DNA from: Sporosarcina sp. ACRSM
Lineage (GTDB): Bacteria > Bacillota > Bacilli > Bacillales_A > Planococcaceae
NCBI RefSeq assembly: GCF_022346545.1
Contig: NZ_JAKRNU010000004.1
Span: forward strand, 1 to 64,000
Direction: 5' to 3'
Length of the DNA: 64,000 nucleotides
Position numbers and translations under genes: made by a program. Below, piece by piece: positions 22,142 through 31,955 of this stretch (position 1 is its first letter; every line of letters starts with the position of its first letter). The notes below the pieces were generated by a model that worked only from the letters and a program-made list of their open reading frames with translations, did no database searches and was not told the DNA's origin.

Positions 22142-23026
22142 GTGGATTTAGCAAAAACAGAAGATCCGAGTTTAAAGGAACAGGTTGAAAAGGCGGAGAA
22201 ATTCTTATTCAGTCAAGAGACATGGGAAATGATCGGGACGACAGCTTTTCGGATTCTAGTGATTGTTATATTGGCAGCTATCGTTGTTAGAGTGGGAAAA
22301 ATGATTATCCGACGTGTGTTTAAAGTGAAAATGAGGGTGCCTTTGGGCCATTCTGAGCGCCGCGAACAAACGTTGTTGAAGCTGTTGGAAAATACATTGG
22401 CTTATGTCGTCTATTTTTCTGCAATCATGGCAGTTCTGGCTGAGTTTTCAATTGATGTGAGGGGATTGTTAGCCGGAGCGGGAGTGCTTGGTCTTGCGGT
22501 CGGGTTTGGTGCGCAAAGCCTTGTGAAAGATGTCATCACTGGTTTTTTCATTATCTTTGAAAATCAGTTTTCCGTCGGGGACTATGTGAAAATTGGCACG
22601 GCGGAAGGGATTGTGGAAGAAATCGGTTTACGTACGACGAAAATCAAAAGTTTCACAGGAGAGGTCTCCATTTTACCGAATGGAACAATCAGTCAAGTTG
22701 TCAATTATTCCATGGAAAACTCGTTGGCGATTGTCGATGTGACGATTCCTTTTGAAGTGGGTGTTGAGAAGACAGAAAAGCTTATTGAAAGCTATTTGAC
22801 TTCATTAGGTAAGGAGAATGATGATTTTATCAATCACCCGAAGTTGATAGGAGCTCAGAATTTCACGGAAACGGAAGTCATCATACGCATTATTGCTGAA
22901 ACGAAACCGATGCGTCATTTTGACAGTGCAAGAACAATCGGTATTGGCGTAAAGAAGTATTTGGAGCAGGAAGGCATCGAGATTCCATACCCGACTTTGA
23001 TCACAAAATCGTTCAGCAATGTCTAA
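22142..23026 (+). CDS. Small-conductance mechanosensitive channel (MscS family)
   Basis: A 294-residue membrane channel that releases solutes on hypo-osmotic shock. It starts at a GTG after AAGGTGG. Three transmembrane segments lie in residues ~30-140. The pore helix is glycine/alanine-rich (LLAGAGVLGLAVGFGAQSLV), followed by the beta domain (GFFIIFENQFSVGDYVKIG). It is the usual neighbour of ychF in Bacilli and overlaps the 3' flank of DUF951 closely. Confidence 0.93.
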   Translation: MDLAKTEDPSLKEQVEKAEKFLFSQETWEMIGTTAFRILVIVILAAIVVRVGKMIIRRVFKVKMRVPLGHSERREQTLLKLLENTLAYVVYFSAIMAVLAEFSIDVRGLLAGAGVLGLAVGFGAQSLVKDVITGFFIIFENQFSVGDYVKIGTAEGIVEEIGLRTTKIKSFTGEVSILPNGTISQVVNYSMENSLAIVDVTIPFEVGVEKTEKLIESYLTSLGKENDDFINHPKLIGAQNFTETEVIIRIIAETKPMRHFDSARTIGIGVKKYLEQEGIEIPYPTLITKSFSNV

Positions 23027-23051
23027 ATGGAATAGATCAGAAAGGATGTGC

Positions 23052-23255
23052 GTGAAAATGGAAGGGAAAGTCTTTGGATTGAATGACGTTGTCGAGATGA
23101 AAAAACAGCATCCATGTGGTACAAATGCTTGGAAAATCATTCGCATGGGGGCGGATATCCGCATTAAATGCGAAGGATGCGGACATAGTGTCATGATCCC
23201 GCGCAACGAATTTACGAAAAAGATGAAGAAAGTGATCGTCCAAGCGGAATCTTAA
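23052..23255 (+). CDS. DUF951 zinc-ribbon-like small protein
   Basis: A 67-residue protein with FGLNDVVEMKKQHPCGTNAW and RIKCEGCGHSVMIPR, the DUF951 signature. Its three cysteines suggest metal binding. I place the start at the GTG at 23052, 5 bases after AAAGGA; the ATG at 23058 is an alternative. The gene lies between mscS and ychF, the same place as in many Bacilli, and may serve translation-related functions by association. Function is unknown. Confidence 0.85.
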   Translation: MKMEGKVFGLNDVVEMKKQHPCGTNAWKIIRMGADIRIKCEGCGHSVMIPRNEFTKKMKKVIVQAES

Positions 23256-23348
23256 GCACGAATGGACATCTGGGACTGATGTCCTTATAATGGAAGAGTT
23301 GTATACGGAATTAATGAGTGGACATATAAATGAGAGGTTGTGGAATGA

Positions 23349-24449
23349 ATGGCGTTAACAGCTGGAATTGTCGGTCTTCCGAACGTAGGGAAATCGACGC
23401 TATTCAATGCAATTACCAAAGCGGGGGCCGAGGCAGCGAACTATCCGTTCTGTACGATTGACCCGAATGTCGGCATCGTAGAGGTACCGGATGAAAGACT
23501 TGAAAAATTGACGGAACTTGTAACACCTAAGAAAACAGTGCCAACTGCATTCGAATTTACAGATATTGCAGGGATTGTTGAAGGGGCAAGCAAAGGGGAA
23601 GGACTTGGGAATAAATTCCTATCGCATATTCGTGAAGTGGATGCCATCTGTCAAGTCGTCCGTTGTTTTGCTGACGAGAATATTACGCATGTTTCCGGCA
23701 AAGTGAATCCGATTGACGATATTGAAGTCATCAATCTTGAATTGATCCTTGCCGACATGGAAAGCGTGGAAAAAAGGTTGACGCGCGTTTCCAAAATGGC
23801 CAAACAGAAAGACAAGGAGGCAATGGCGGAAGAGCCGGTACTCCTGAAACTGAAAGAAGCATTTGAAAACGAACAACCGGCACGTTCCATCGAGTTTGCG
23901 GAAGAAGAATACAACCTTATCAAAGGGATGCATCTTTTGACGATTAAACCGATGCTCTACGTAGCGAACGTTTCGGAAGATGAAATTGCGGATGCGGACA
24001 ACAATGAATACGTACAAGCCGTCCGTGAATTCGCTGAAAAAGATAACGCGCAAGTCATCGTCGTTTGTGCCAAAATCGAAGAAGAGATGGCTGAACTTGA
24101 AGATGAAGAAAAAGCAATGTTCCTCGAAGAACTGGGCATTCAAGAGTCAGGCCTTGATCAACTGATCAAAGCAGCTTACAATTTGCTTGGCCTTGCGACC
24201 TATTTCACAGCAGGCGTGCAGGAAGTAAGAGCTTGGACATTCCGGAAAGGGATGAAAGCACCGCAATGTGCCGGCATCATCCATACCGATTTCGAGCGCG
24301 GATTCATCCGTGCAGAAACGGTTGCCTATGACGCACTGGTCGAATCAGGCTCAATGGCTGCAGCAAAAGAAGCGGGGAAAGTCCGTTTGGAAGGTAAAGA
24401 ATATGTTGTAAAAGACGGAGACGTTATGCTATTCCGTTTCAACGTATAA
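23349..24449 (+). CDS. ychF: Redox-regulated ATPase YchF (Obg family)
   Basis: YchF is an Obg-like P-loop NTPase that prefers ATP and binds ribosomes. The 366-residue protein has G1 GLPNVGKST, a coiled-coil insert and a C-terminal TGS domain ending [18 protein letters not shown] convergent terminator separates it from the next gene. Confidence 0.97.
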   Translation: MALTAGIVGLPNVGKSTLFNAITKAGAEAANYPFCTIDPNVGIVEVPDERLEKLTELVTPKKTVPTAFEFTDIAGIVEGASKGEGLGNKFLSHIREVDAICQVVRCFADENITHVSGKVNPIDDIEVINLELILADMESVEKRLTRVSKMAKQKDKEAMAEEPVLLKLKEAFENEQPARSIEFAEEEYNLIKGMHLLTIKPMLYVANVSEDEIADADNNEYVQAVREFAEKDNAQVIVVCAKIEEEMAELEDEEKAMFLEELGIQESGLDQLIKAAYNLLGLATYFTAGVQEVRAWTFRKGMKAPQCAGIIHTDFERGFIRAETVAYDALVESGSMAAAKEAGKVRLEGKEYVVKDGDVMLFRFNV

Positions 24450-24455
24450 TAAATG

Positions 24456-24495
24456 AAAAAGTCGCATCGGTTTCAAAGCCGACGCGACTTTTTTT
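24456..24495. terminator. Bidirectional terminator between ychF and the DUF3267 gene
   Basis: AAAAAGTCGC... pairs with ...GCGACTTTTTTT (24456-24470 with 24479-24495), with A and T tracts on both sides, suiting the two converging genes. Confidence 0.85.
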
Positions 24496-24496
24496 A

Positions 24497-25057
24497 TTAA
24501 CTAACCAATTTCTGCGATGCATAGACATAAAGCCTGGGCAATTCAGGATCATCTTTGACAAGCCAGTCATCGGGCAATTTGCGCAATTCCTTATACATGG
24601 CGAAATCTCCGGCAGCACCGCCGATTAACAATGCTGCCAAACTGATGAGCAAACCATTTCCAATGGTCAATCCGATTAGGGCGGGTACGATGCCTGTCGT
24701 CCAAAAAGGGAGAAGCAAAGCTTTCCGGATGGCACGGTTCGTCATAAGCTGATCAGTTGTCGCATAAGCAATACCCATTTTTAAATTGACACCGACGACC
24801 ATACGTTTCCAAGGCACTCCACCAAAAATACGAAAGCCGAGCAAATGAAAAAACTCGTGTAAAATAATTAATACAACATAACCGACTACGAAAAAAATGA
24901 CTGTCCATAACGAAAATGTGAACGTGACCTCTTTTTCAATGACTACCTTCATAATGAATAAAAGAAGGCCGGAAAGGAACGTCAAGACGAGACTTCTCTT
25001 TGCTACTGCAGGTAAATCAATTTCAATCACTTTGTCGGGCTCGAGAAATTCATTCAA
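24497..25057 (-). CDS. DUF3267 putative membrane zinc metalloprotease
   Basis: A 186-residue integral membrane protein. I choose the TTG at 25057 (LNEFLEPDKV), 5 bases after GAGGTGATTTTG's core; the open frame extends 10 codons upstream without a binding site. It has four to five hydrophobic segments and the zinc motif HEFFH near residue 70, with a later acidic GDFAMY that could supply the third ligand. The family is unstudied and the substrate is unknown. Confidence 0.8.
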   Translation of the reverse strand: MNEFLEPDKVIEIDLPAVAKRSLVLTFLSGLLLFIMKVVIEKEVTFTFSLWTVIFFVVGYVVLIILHEFFHLLGFRIFGGVPWKRMVVGVNLKMGIAYATTDQLMTNRAIRKALLLPFWTTGIVPALIGLTIGNGLLISLAALLIGGAAGDFAMYKELRKLPDDWLVKDDPELPRLYVYASQKLVS

Positions 25058-25095
25058 CAAAATCACCTCTATCCATATAGTATACAAGATAATGG

Positions 25096-25124
25096 TTGAA
25101 AGTTTAACGTAGTTATGCTAATAT
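25096..25124 (+). promoter_or_regulatory. rpsF-ssb-rpsR promoter
   Basis: TTGAAA (25096-25101), a 17-nt spacer and TAATAT (25119-25124), about 80 bp before rpsF. Confidence 0.65.
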
Positions 25125-25151
25125 GTATTGATGTGAGTAATACAATTACTT

Positions 25152-25185
25152 ACTCCTTGCCCGCTGCAATCAGCAGGGCCAAAGT
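25152..25185 (+). ncRNA. Possible S6:S18 leader hairpin
   Basis: The rpsF leader folds into a bulged hairpin: CCC-GCTG pairs with CAGC-(A)-GGG, extended by TTG/CAA and ACT/AGT. An autoregulatory S6:S18-binding hairpin in this leader is known in many bacteria. The placement fits and the bulge pattern is similar, but I could not align it to a covariance model. Confidence 0.4.
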
Positions 25186-25205
25186 CCATAAGGAGGTGAC
25201 TGAAG

Positions 25206-25493
25206 ATGAGAAAGTACGAAATCATGTACATCATCCGCCCAACGGTAGAAGATGAAGCTAAAAAAGCGTTGATCCAACGTTTTGATGAGGTCCTTACTTC
25301 TAAAGGTGCGGAAATCATCGAGTCGAAAGAGTGGGGCAAGCGCCGTCTTGCTTACGAAATCGACGACTTGCGTGAAGGTTTCTACCAGCTTGTAAAAGTA
25401 AATGCTGGTGCTGAAGCGATCGATGAGTTTACACGTCTTGCGAACATCAACGAAGATATCCTTCGTCATATGGCTGTTCGTCTTGATGCTTAA
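25206..25493 (+). CDS. rpsF: 30S ribosomal protein S6
   Basis: A 95-residue primary 16S rRNA-associated protein, starting [17 protein letters not shown] and ending [10 protein letters not shown], typical for S6. AAGGAGGTGA precedes the ATG. First gene of the conserved rpsF-ssb-rpsR operon. Confidence 0.98.
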   Translation: MRKYEIMYIIRPTVEDEAKKALIQRFDEVLTSKGAEIIESKEWGKRRLAYEIDDLREGFYQLVKVNAGAEAIDEFTRLANINEDILRHMAVRLDA

Positions 25494-25551
25494 TCAATAT
25501 AAAATGAACGACAAATGACATCTACAAAATGATGAGGGAGGTTGAATTCTG

Positions 25552-26076
25552 ATGATTAACCGAGTTGTTTTAGTAGGGCGATTGACAAAAGATCCAGAGC
25601 TGAAATATACACAAACCGGTATTGCTGTCACACGTTTCACGTTAGCGGTGAACCGGGCTTTCCAAAGCGCATCAGGCGAAAGGGAAGCTGATTTCATCAG
25701 TTGTGTCGCTTGGAGAAAACAGGCTGAAAATATCGCGAACTTCTTGAGAAAAGGAAGTCTTGTCGGAGTGGATGGCCGTATCCAGACGGGCAGCTTCGAA
25801 GGACAAGACGGAAAACGTGTCTATACAACTGAAGTTGTAGCAGATAGCACACAGTTTCTTGAGCCGCGTAATGCGAATGCCGACAATAGGTCCGGATCTT
25901 CTTACGGTGCGCCGTCCTACGGTGCTCAGCAAGGAGGACAACCGGGCTATCAGAATCAGCAGCCAAATCAACAATACCAACAACCGAATCAACAAAACTA
26001 TACACGTACTGACGACGATCCGTTTTCGATGGGCGGAGGTCCGATTGAAGTATCGGACGACGACCTGCCGTTCTAA
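25552..26076 (+). CDS. ssb: Single-stranded DNA-binding protein SsbA
   Basis: SSB coats single-stranded DNA in replication and repair. The 174-residue protein has an N-terminal OB fold ([20 protein letters not shown]), a long Gln/Asn/Gly-rich linker and the C-terminal acidic tip DDDLPF used for partner binding. It is the second gene of the operon. Confidence 0.98.
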   Translation: MINRVVLVGRLTKDPELKYTQTGIAVTRFTLAVNRAFQSASGEREADFISCVAWRKQAENIANFLRKGSLVGVDGRIQTGSFEGQDGKRVYTTEVVADSTQFLEPRNANADNRSGSSYGAPSYGAQQGGQPGYQNQQPNQQYQQPNQQNYTRTDDDPFSMGGGPIEVSDDDLPF

Positions 26077-26114
26077 GATCTCGTCATGACGATTAAGTAA
26101 GGAGGGAAACACAT

Positions 26115-26351
26115 ATGGCACCACGTCGTGGAGGTAAAAGACGTCGTAAAGTTTGTTATTTCACATCCAACAACATTACGCATATCGATTATAAAGATAC
26201 AGACCTACTTAAGAAATTCATTTCTGAGCGCGGAAAAATCTTGCCTCGCCGTGTAACGGGCACTAGCGCGAAGTATCAGCGTAAACTGACACTTGCGATC
26301 AAACGCTCACGCATCATGGCACTTCTTCCGTTCAGCGCGGAAGAAAGATAA
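26115..26351 (+). CDS. rpsR: 30S ribosomal protein S18
   Basis: A 78-residue basic protein with [20 protein letters not shown] and the conserved [20 protein letters not shown]. It forms a heterodimer with S6. Last gene of the operon, followed by a strong terminator. Confidence 0.98.
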   Translation: MAPRRGGKRRRKVCYFTSNNITHIDYKDTDLLKKFISERGKILPRRVTGTSAKYQRKLTLAIKRSRIMALLPFSAEER

Positions 26352-26364
26352 TTTGATTTATAGA

Positions 26365-26410
26365 TCGCCTCCTTGCATTGGGACAACCCTACAAGGAGGC
26401 GATTTTTTTA
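26365..26410 (+). terminator. Terminator after rpsR
   Basis: A perfect 12-bp stem (26365-26376 with 26393-26404, 16-nt loop) is followed by seven T. Confidence 0.9.
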
Positions 26411-26460
26411 TTGGCAAAATTTGTTGTTAAGTGGTTTGATTGATGATCAAACACAGGCTC

Positions 26461-26740
26461 TAAGTGATCAATCCGAGGACTAAGCGCACAAAGATGTCAC
26501 CAAGTGATCAAAGTGAGTCGCAAGCGCCCAAAGTATTCTCCAAGTGATCAAAGCAAGTTGCAAGTGCCCAAAACTGTCTCCAAGTGATCAAAGCAAGTCG
26601 CAAGCGCTCAAAGATGTTTCCAAGCGATCAAAGCAAGTTGCAAGCGCTCAAAGATGTCTCCAAGTGATCAAAGCAAGTTACAAGCGCTCAAAGTATTCTC
26701 CAAGTGATCAAAGCAATTACCAAGCACTCAAAAGCCCCTA
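26461..26740 (+). repeat. Tandem array of seven 40-bp units (14 phased 20-bp halves)
   Basis: Fourteen consecutive 20-bp blocks start at 26461, 26481, and so on every 20 bp to 26721, with no register slip. Odd blocks resemble CCAAGTGATCAAAGCAAGTT and even blocks GCAAGCGCTCAAAGATGTCT, so the true unit is 40 bp. Most odd blocks contain the palindrome TGATCA. The array fills the gap between the rpsR terminator and the yybS promoter. It is not a CRISPR (no constant repeats with unique spacers) and, since 40 is not a multiple of three, it is unlikely to be coding. Confidence 0.9.
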
Positions 26741-26822
26741 CCTTCTCAAAAAACATTTCTTCAAGCAAGCCTATAAGAAAATAGCCCCCAATTCTCAACC
26801 ATAACAGTACATGCGTTCCTTT

Positions 26823-26850
26823 TTGTTAAATACATAAATCGTGATACAAT
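26823..26850 (+). promoter_or_regulatory. Putative yybS-gdpP-rplI promoter
   Basis: TTGTTA (26823-26828), a 16-nt spacer and TACAAT (26845-26850), preceded by an AT-rich stretch. Confidence 0.5.
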
Positions 26851-26933
26851 TACAGAAGCGCTCTATTTTGTATCGTTAGTTCTGAAAGCGATGGGCATAT
26901 CAAATTGTCCAGCGCTAGACCGGAGGAATCTAG

Positions 26934-27875
26934 ATGATGAAAGACGATCCGAGAAAAATTACATATGGTGCAATGATGATCGCCTTATTCGCTATTTTGC
27001 TGGCGATTATTTTGTATGTACCGCCTATAGGTACGATTACGATGTTCCTTATTCCATTGCCTATCATATTATATGGATTAAGGTATGATCGTGCGTCGAC
27101 CATTCTTGTGACAGGGGCTGGCATGATTGTGTCCCTTTTGATTGGGGGCATCGCTCTCCTTCCTTTTGCCTTCGTATTTGGGCTGGCGGGCTGGATGATT
27201 GCGGAGATGATTAAAGCAGGGAGATCGAAATTGTATTTGTTCATGGGGTTGGCCCTCATGTATATCGTTACTTCTATTATTACGTATGTAGGGGCAGTCT
27301 TATTATTCAACATCAATTTTGTGGAACAACTCTTCACAATGATGCGGGAGTCGCAAAAACAATTTGCCTCTTTCATGGGGACGTATGGGACGCTTCCAGC
27401 GAGTTATAATGAGATGACGGAAGAATTGTTCACGTTTTATGAACATACAGTTCCCGCTGCTTTTATCTTGACTTGTTTTTTATTTGCTTTTATTACATTA
27501 ATCCCGAATTTGTTTTTTGCTAAACGATTGGGGCATGAAGTACCGAAGTTTCCGCCATTCCGGAATATGAAATTGCCTGTCATTACTGTTTTGGCATATG
27601 GAGTGGTCCTGCTCCTGAATATGACGGTTGCCATGGAGCCGGGAACCGATTTGTATCTGATCTGTGTCAATGCAACGATTATTTTAAGGACGCTTTTCCT
27701 ATTGCAAGGGATTGCACTAATTCATTTCTATTTGCATGAAACGAAGTTGCCGAAAGCAGTCACGGTCGTTGGAACATTATTTGCGTTATTTCTCCATCCG
27801 GTGACGACATTACTCGGGGTGCTGGATGCAGGCGTCAATATCCGTGCCTGGATTAGCAAAGACAAGAGCAGATAG
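26934..27875 (+). CDS. yybS: DUF2232 membrane protein YybS
   Basis: A 313-residue integral membrane protein with about eight hydrophobic segments (for example YGAMMIALFAILLAIILYV). It starts at an ATG a few bases after GGAGGA. In Bacilli this gene always precedes gdpP. The function is unknown; the fold resembles ECF-transporter S components in some analyses. gdpP starts 12 bp downstream. Confidence 0.85.
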   Translation: MMKDDPRKITYGAMMIALFAILLAIILYVPPIGTITMFLIPLPIILYGLRYDRASTILVTGAGMIVSLLIGGIALLPFAFVFGLAGWMIAEMIKAGRSKLYLFMGLALMYIVTSIITYVGAVLLFNINFVEQLFTMMRESQKQFASFMGTYGTLPASYNEMTEELFTFYEHTVPAAFILTCFLFAFITLIPNLFFAKRLGHEVPKFPPFRNMKLPVITVLAYGVVLLLNMTVAMEPGTDLYLICVNATIILRTLFLLQGIALIHFYLHETKLPKAVTVVGTLFALFLHPVTTLLGVLDAGVNIRAWISKDKSR

Positions 27876-27887
27876 GAGGGTGGAACA

Positions 27888-29864
27888 ATGACATCATTTT
27901 TTCGGAAAAGGGCAATTCGTTATCCATTACTTCTATTGTCGCTCTTAGGTCTAGTAGCGTCAGCTCTCCTTCTGATGTCCTTTTTTTGGATCGGGCTTGT
28001 TTTTACAATTGTATTTGTAGTGACAGTAGGAATTGCATGGAAGATAGAAGAACGTACGTATGTCGAAACGGAAAATCATATTGAAACACTCGCCTTTCGG
28101 GTGAAAAAAGCTGGGGAAGAGGCTTTTCATGAATTGCCGATTGCCATCCTTCTCGTTAATGAAAAGAATATGGTTGAATGGGCAAATCCGTTTGCCATGA
28201 AAGTGTTTGGTGCAGAGTCTCTCATTGGTGATGAATTATTTAATCTCTCCGGGCAATTCCGCACAATTGTGAAAGGGACTAAAGCCGTTGATCCATTTAT
28301 TACAGTCGGAGAACGGACGTACAAAGCCATTTATAAAGCGGAAGAGAAGTTGATTTACTTATTTGATGTGACAGAGCAAGTGGAGATCGAGTCGCTGTAT
28401 TATGCAGACCGTACAGTATTGGGCATCATGCTTGTCGATAATTATGATGAACTTTCCCAAGCGATGGATGATCAGACAAGAAGTCAGCTGAATTCGTTGG
28501 TGACGTCACTTGTCAATCGTTGGGGAACGGAAAATGGCATCTTCGTTAAGAGAATTGCTTCTGACCGTTTCCTTGCAGTCTTTAATGAAGCGACTTTGGC
28601 TGATTTGGAGAAGACAAAATTCTCGATTTTGGATGATATTCGGGAAAAGACAGCCGAGCAGAGCACCGCGTTGACTCTGAGTATCGGTGTAGGAACAGGC
28701 TCCACTTCGCTGACGGAGCTGGGTGAACTGGCACAATCCAGCCTTGACCTTGTCCTCGGACGCGGCGGCGATCAGGTGGCCATCAAACGACATGATGGTA
28801 AATTGAAATTTTATGGCGGAAAGACCAATCCAGTTGAAAAAAGGACACGAGTTCGGGCAAGGGTCATCTCTCACGCACTACGTGATTTGATTCAAAGCAG
28901 TGATAAAGTTTTTATCATGGGACATAAAATGCCGGATATGGATGCAATTGGCGCTGCTATCGGGGTTCGGAAAATGGCCCGTATGAACAATATTGAAGGC
29001 TACATCGTCATCAATTTCAATGAACTGGATGGCAGCGTCACGCGTTTAATGGATGAAATTGATCGCGATGTCACGCTTGCAAGCCAATTCATCCAACCGG
29101 ATGACGCGCTGCCTTTAATGACAGAACGTTCACTTGTCATCATTGTGGATACGCATAAGCCAAGTATGGTCATTGATGAACGTGTGCTTGAAAAGGCTGA
29201 AAAAGTGGTCGTCATCGATCACCATAGGCGAGGCGAAGAATTTATCAATAATACGATGCTTGTCTATATGGAACCTTATGCTTCCTCTACTGCGGAGCTT
29301 GTTACGGAATTGCTCGAGTACCAGCCGAAGAACGAGAAGCTGACGATGCTTGAATCGACCGCATTATTAGCTGGTATCATTGTCGATACGAAAAGCTTCA
29401 CTTTGCGGACAGGAGCTCGAACATTTGAAGCGGCATCGTATTTAAGGACGTACGGAGCAGATACCGTTCTCGTTCAACGATTATTAAAAGAGGATATTAA
29501 GACGTATATTGCCCGTTCGAAATTGATTGAGACCGTCGAGGTATTGGAAGGCGGGATTGCGATTGCCAAAGGGCAGGATCAAGTTACCTATGGCCCGGTA
29601 CTGATTGCACAAACGGCAGATATTTTATTGACGATGCAGGGCATTGTAGCGTCCTTTGTCATTGCACCTCGGGAGGACGGTAAAATCGGAATCAGTGCCC
29701 GTTCTCTTGGTGATTTGAATGTCCAGCTTGTTATGGAAGAACTTGGCGGGGGAGGGCATTTGACAAATGCAGCCTGCCAGTTGGAGGTTGAAACCGTTCA
29801 AGAAGCCGAGGACATGTTAAAATCAGTATTAGAGACAAGAATGGAAAGGGGAAATTCATCATGA
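27888..29864 (+). CDS. gdpP: c-di-AMP phosphodiesterase GdpP
   Basis: GdpP hydrolyses c-di-AMP to pApA, controlling potassium and cell-wall homeostasis. The 658-residue protein has two N-terminal transmembrane segments (residues ~14-50), a PAS-like domain (~75-150), a degenerate GGDEF domain (~170-300) and a DHH/DHHA1 phosphodiesterase module. Catalytic motifs are visible: [11 protein letters not shown] near residue 345, [16 protein letters not shown] near 443, VDTKSF near 498 and GGGGH near 620. Its stop overlaps the rplI start. Confidence 0.96.
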   Translation: MTSFFRKRAIRYPLLLLSLLGLVASALLLMSFFWIGLVFTIVFVVTVGIAWKIEERTYVETENHIETLAFRVKKAGEEAFHELPIAILLVNEKNMVEWANPFAMKVFGAESLIGDELFNLSGQFRTIVKGTKAVDPFITVGERTYKAIYKAEEKLIYLFDVTEQVEIESLYYADRTVLGIMLVDNYDELSQAMDDQTRSQLNSLVTSLVNRWGTENGIFVKRIASDRFLAVFNEATLADLEKTKFSILDDIREKTAEQSTALTLSIGVGTGSTSLTELGELAQSSLDLVLGRGGDQVAIKRHDGKLKFYGGKTNPVEKRTRVRARVISHALRDLIQSSDKVFIMGHKMPDMDAIGAAIGVRKMARMNNIEGYIVINFNELDGSVTRLMDEIDRDVTLASQFIQPDDALPLMTERSLVIIVDTHKPSMVIDERVLEKAEKVVVIDHHRRGEEFINNTMLVYMEPYASSTAELVTELLEYQPKNEKLTMLESTALLAGIIVDTKSFTLRTGARTFEAASYLRTYGADTVLVQRLLKEDIKTYIARSKLIETVEVLEGGIAIAKGQDQVTYGPVLIAQTADILLTMQGIVASFVIAPREDGKIGISARSLGDLNVQLVMEELGGGGHLTNAACQLEVETVQEAEDMLKSVLETRMERGNSS

Positions 29865-30310
29865 AAGTAATTTTTTTGCAAGACGTAAAAGGTAAGGGTA
29901 AAAAAGGGGAAGTGAAAGAAGTATCTGTTGGTTACGCGCAAAACTTCTTACTCAAAAACAATTTGGCGGTGGAAGCAACGCCCGGGAATATGAGTAAATT
30001 GGAAGGCCAAAAGAAACGCGCTGAAAAAGATGCAGCAGAAGAATTAGCAGAAGCGAAAAAGCTGAAAGCGCAGCTCGATGAAATCACGGTTGAAATGACT
30101 GCAAAGTCCGGTGAAGGTGGACGCTTATTCGGTTCGATCACAACAAAACAAATTGCAGAAGCATTGCACAAAACGAAAGGCATTAAAGTGGATCGTCGGA
30201 AAATGGAACTCGCAGATGCCATCCGGACACTCGGATATACAAATGTTCCAATTAAAATCCACCCTGAAGTAACGGCTACGTTGAAAGTGCATGTAACAGA
30301 AGAAAGATAA
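29861..30310 (+). CDS. rplI: 50S ribosomal protein L9
   Basis: A 149-residue protein with the L9 N-terminal signature [20 protein letters not shown], a long lysine-rich connecting helix and the C-terminal domain ([16 protein letters not shown]). It overlaps gdpP by 4 bp (ATGA). Confidence 0.98.
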   Translation: MKVIFLQDVKGKGKKGEVKEVSVGYAQNFLLKNNLAVEATPGNMSKLEGQKKRAEKDAAEELAEAKKLKAQLDEITVEMTAKSGEGGRLFGSITTKQIAEALHKTKGIKVDRRKMELADAIRTLGYTNVPIKIHPEVTATLKVHVTEER

Positions 30311-30322
30311 GGAGATAGAAAG

Positions 30323-31678
30323 ATGGACCAGACGTTCGATCGCGTCCCCCCACATAATAACGAAGCTGAACAGTCGGTCATCGGGGCAATTTTCCTTGAA
30401 CCGCAGGCATTGATTACGGCGGCGGAGCTTCTCATTCCGGAAGACTTCTACAGGATTGCGCATCAGAAGATCTTTGATACGATGATCAGTCTAAGCGACA
30501 AAGGGCAGGCTATTGACGTTGTCACCGTTACAGAAGAACTTTCGGCTAAAAAAGAGTTAGAAGATGTCGGAGGTATTTCATATTTGACGGAACTTGCCAA
30601 CGCCGTCCCAACAGCCGCTAATATCGCATTTTACGCACGGATTGTAGAAGAGAAGGCACTATTACGCCGTCTAATTCGTGTGGCGACATCGATCGTGGAA
30701 GACGGCTATGCGCGGGAAGATGAAGTGGAAGCCTTATTATCTGAAGCAGAAAAGAAGATGATGGAAGTTTCCAACCGGAAAAATGCCGGTGACTTCCGTC
30801 ATATTAAGGACGTCCTTGTCGAAACCTATGACAATATCGAGCTTCTCCATACTCGGAAAGGCGATATTACAGGTATTCCAACAGGGTTTCGTGATTTGGA
30901 CAAGATGACAGCCGGTTTTCAGCGCAATGACTTAATTATCCTAGCTGCCCGTCCTTCCGTCGGTAAGACGGCGTTCGCATTGAATGTGGCACAAAATGTG
31001 GCCACGAAAACCGATGAGAATGTAGCCATCTTCAGTTTGGAGATGGGGGCGGACCAGCTCGTCATGCGGATGCTTTGTGCGGAAGGGAATATCGATGCCC
31101 AAGTGTTGCGGACCGGTGCGCTTGAAGCGGAAGATTGGCGCAAACTGACAATGGCGATGGGCAGTCTATCGAATGCGGGGATTTTTATCGACGATTCTTC
31201 CGGTATCCGGGTCAATGAAATTCGCTCCAAATGCCGTCGTCTCCAACAAGAGCATGGTCTGGGCATGATCATCATCGACTATTTACAGCTAATTTCAGGG
31301 AGTGGACGTGCTGGTGAAAATAGGCAGCAGGAAGTATCGGAAATTTCTCGTTCATTGAAAGGACTGGCAAGGGAATTAAAAGTACCTGTCATTGCACTTT
31401 CCCAGCTTTCTCGTGGTGTTGAGCAACGTCAGGATAAGCGTCCGATGATGTCCGACCTTCGGGAATCCGGGAGTATCGAGCAAGACGCGGATATTGTTTC
31501 GTTCCTTTATCGGGAAGATTATTATGATAAAGAGACCGAAAATCAGAATATCATTGAAATCATTATCGCAAAACAACGGAACGGTCCAACTGGTACTGTC
31601 TCGCTCGCATTTGCGAAAGAATACAATAAATTCGTCAACATCGACTGGAGTCAACACCAACCACCAGCAGGAGCTTAG
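30323..31678 (+). CDS. dnaB: Replicative DNA helicase DnaB (B. subtilis DnaC)
   Basis: The hexameric 5'-3' helicase of the replication fork. The 451-residue protein has an N-terminal DnaG-interacting domain (PPHNNEAEQSVIGAIF) and a RecA-like motor with Walker A ARPSVGKTAFA near residue 208, Walker B IIIDYLQLI, and SQLSRGVEQR. It lies 12 bp after rplI. In B. subtilis purA follows; here a terminator and a peptidase gene follow instead. Confidence 0.98.
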   Translation: MDQTFDRVPPHNNEAEQSVIGAIFLEPQALITAAELLIPEDFYRIAHQKIFDTMISLSDKGQAIDVVTVTEELSAKKELEDVGGISYLTELANAVPTAANIAFYARIVEEKALLRRLIRVATSIVEDGYAREDEVEALLSEAEKKMMEVSNRKNAGDFRHIKDVLVETYDNIELLHTRKGDITGIPTGFRDLDKMTAGFQRNDLIILAARPSVGKTAFALNVAQNVATKTDENVAIFSLEMGADQLVMRMLCAEGNIDAQVLRTGALEAEDWRKLTMAMGSLSNAGIFIDDSSGIRVNEIRSKCRRLQQEHGLGMIIIDYLQLISGSGRAGENRQQEVSEISRSLKGLARELKVPVIALSQLSRGVEQRQDKRPMMSDLRESGSIEQDADIVSFLYREDYYDKETENQNIIEIIIAKQRNGPTGTVSLAFAKEYNKFVNIDWSQHQPPAGA

Positions 31679-31696
31679 ACTTCAAGCAATGCATTT

Positions 31697-31745
31697 CAAA
31701 AGACCTCTTATCAAATGGAATTATCGTTTGATAAGAGGTCTTTTT
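31697..31745 (+). terminator. Terminator after dnaB
   Basis: A perfect stem of about 17 bp (AAAGACCTCTTATCAAA with TTTGATAAGAGGTCTTT) ending in a T-run. Confidence 0.9.
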
Positions 31746-31955
31746 ACATTCTATCCCAAAGGGTATAACTTCTCAGTAAGTATCCATTAAATGGTGATAT
31801 ATAAGAATAATTGGATGCAATTATACAAATGTATTACAAAGGACTCTAAGTATACAAGAGACGAAAAAAATATGTTAAATTAGAGAGGTGTGAAAAATAG
31901 AGCATATCTTGACTAACTACTGGTTTTCCGGTCGAAATACGGAAGGAGTACAAAC

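Noticed and set aside
26461-26740. CRISPR array
   Set aside because: There are no unique spacers. All blocks are alike and contiguous, with substitutions scattered over the whole unit, and no cas genes are near.
26544-26804. 86-aa open reading frame across the tandem array
   Set aside because: The 40-bp period shifts the frame, there is no ribosome-binding site, and the composition follows the repeats.
31780-31955. WalR binding site before the M23 peptidase gene
   Set aside because: The closest match to TGTWAH-N5-TGTWAH has a mismatch in one half and weak phasing, so it was not called.
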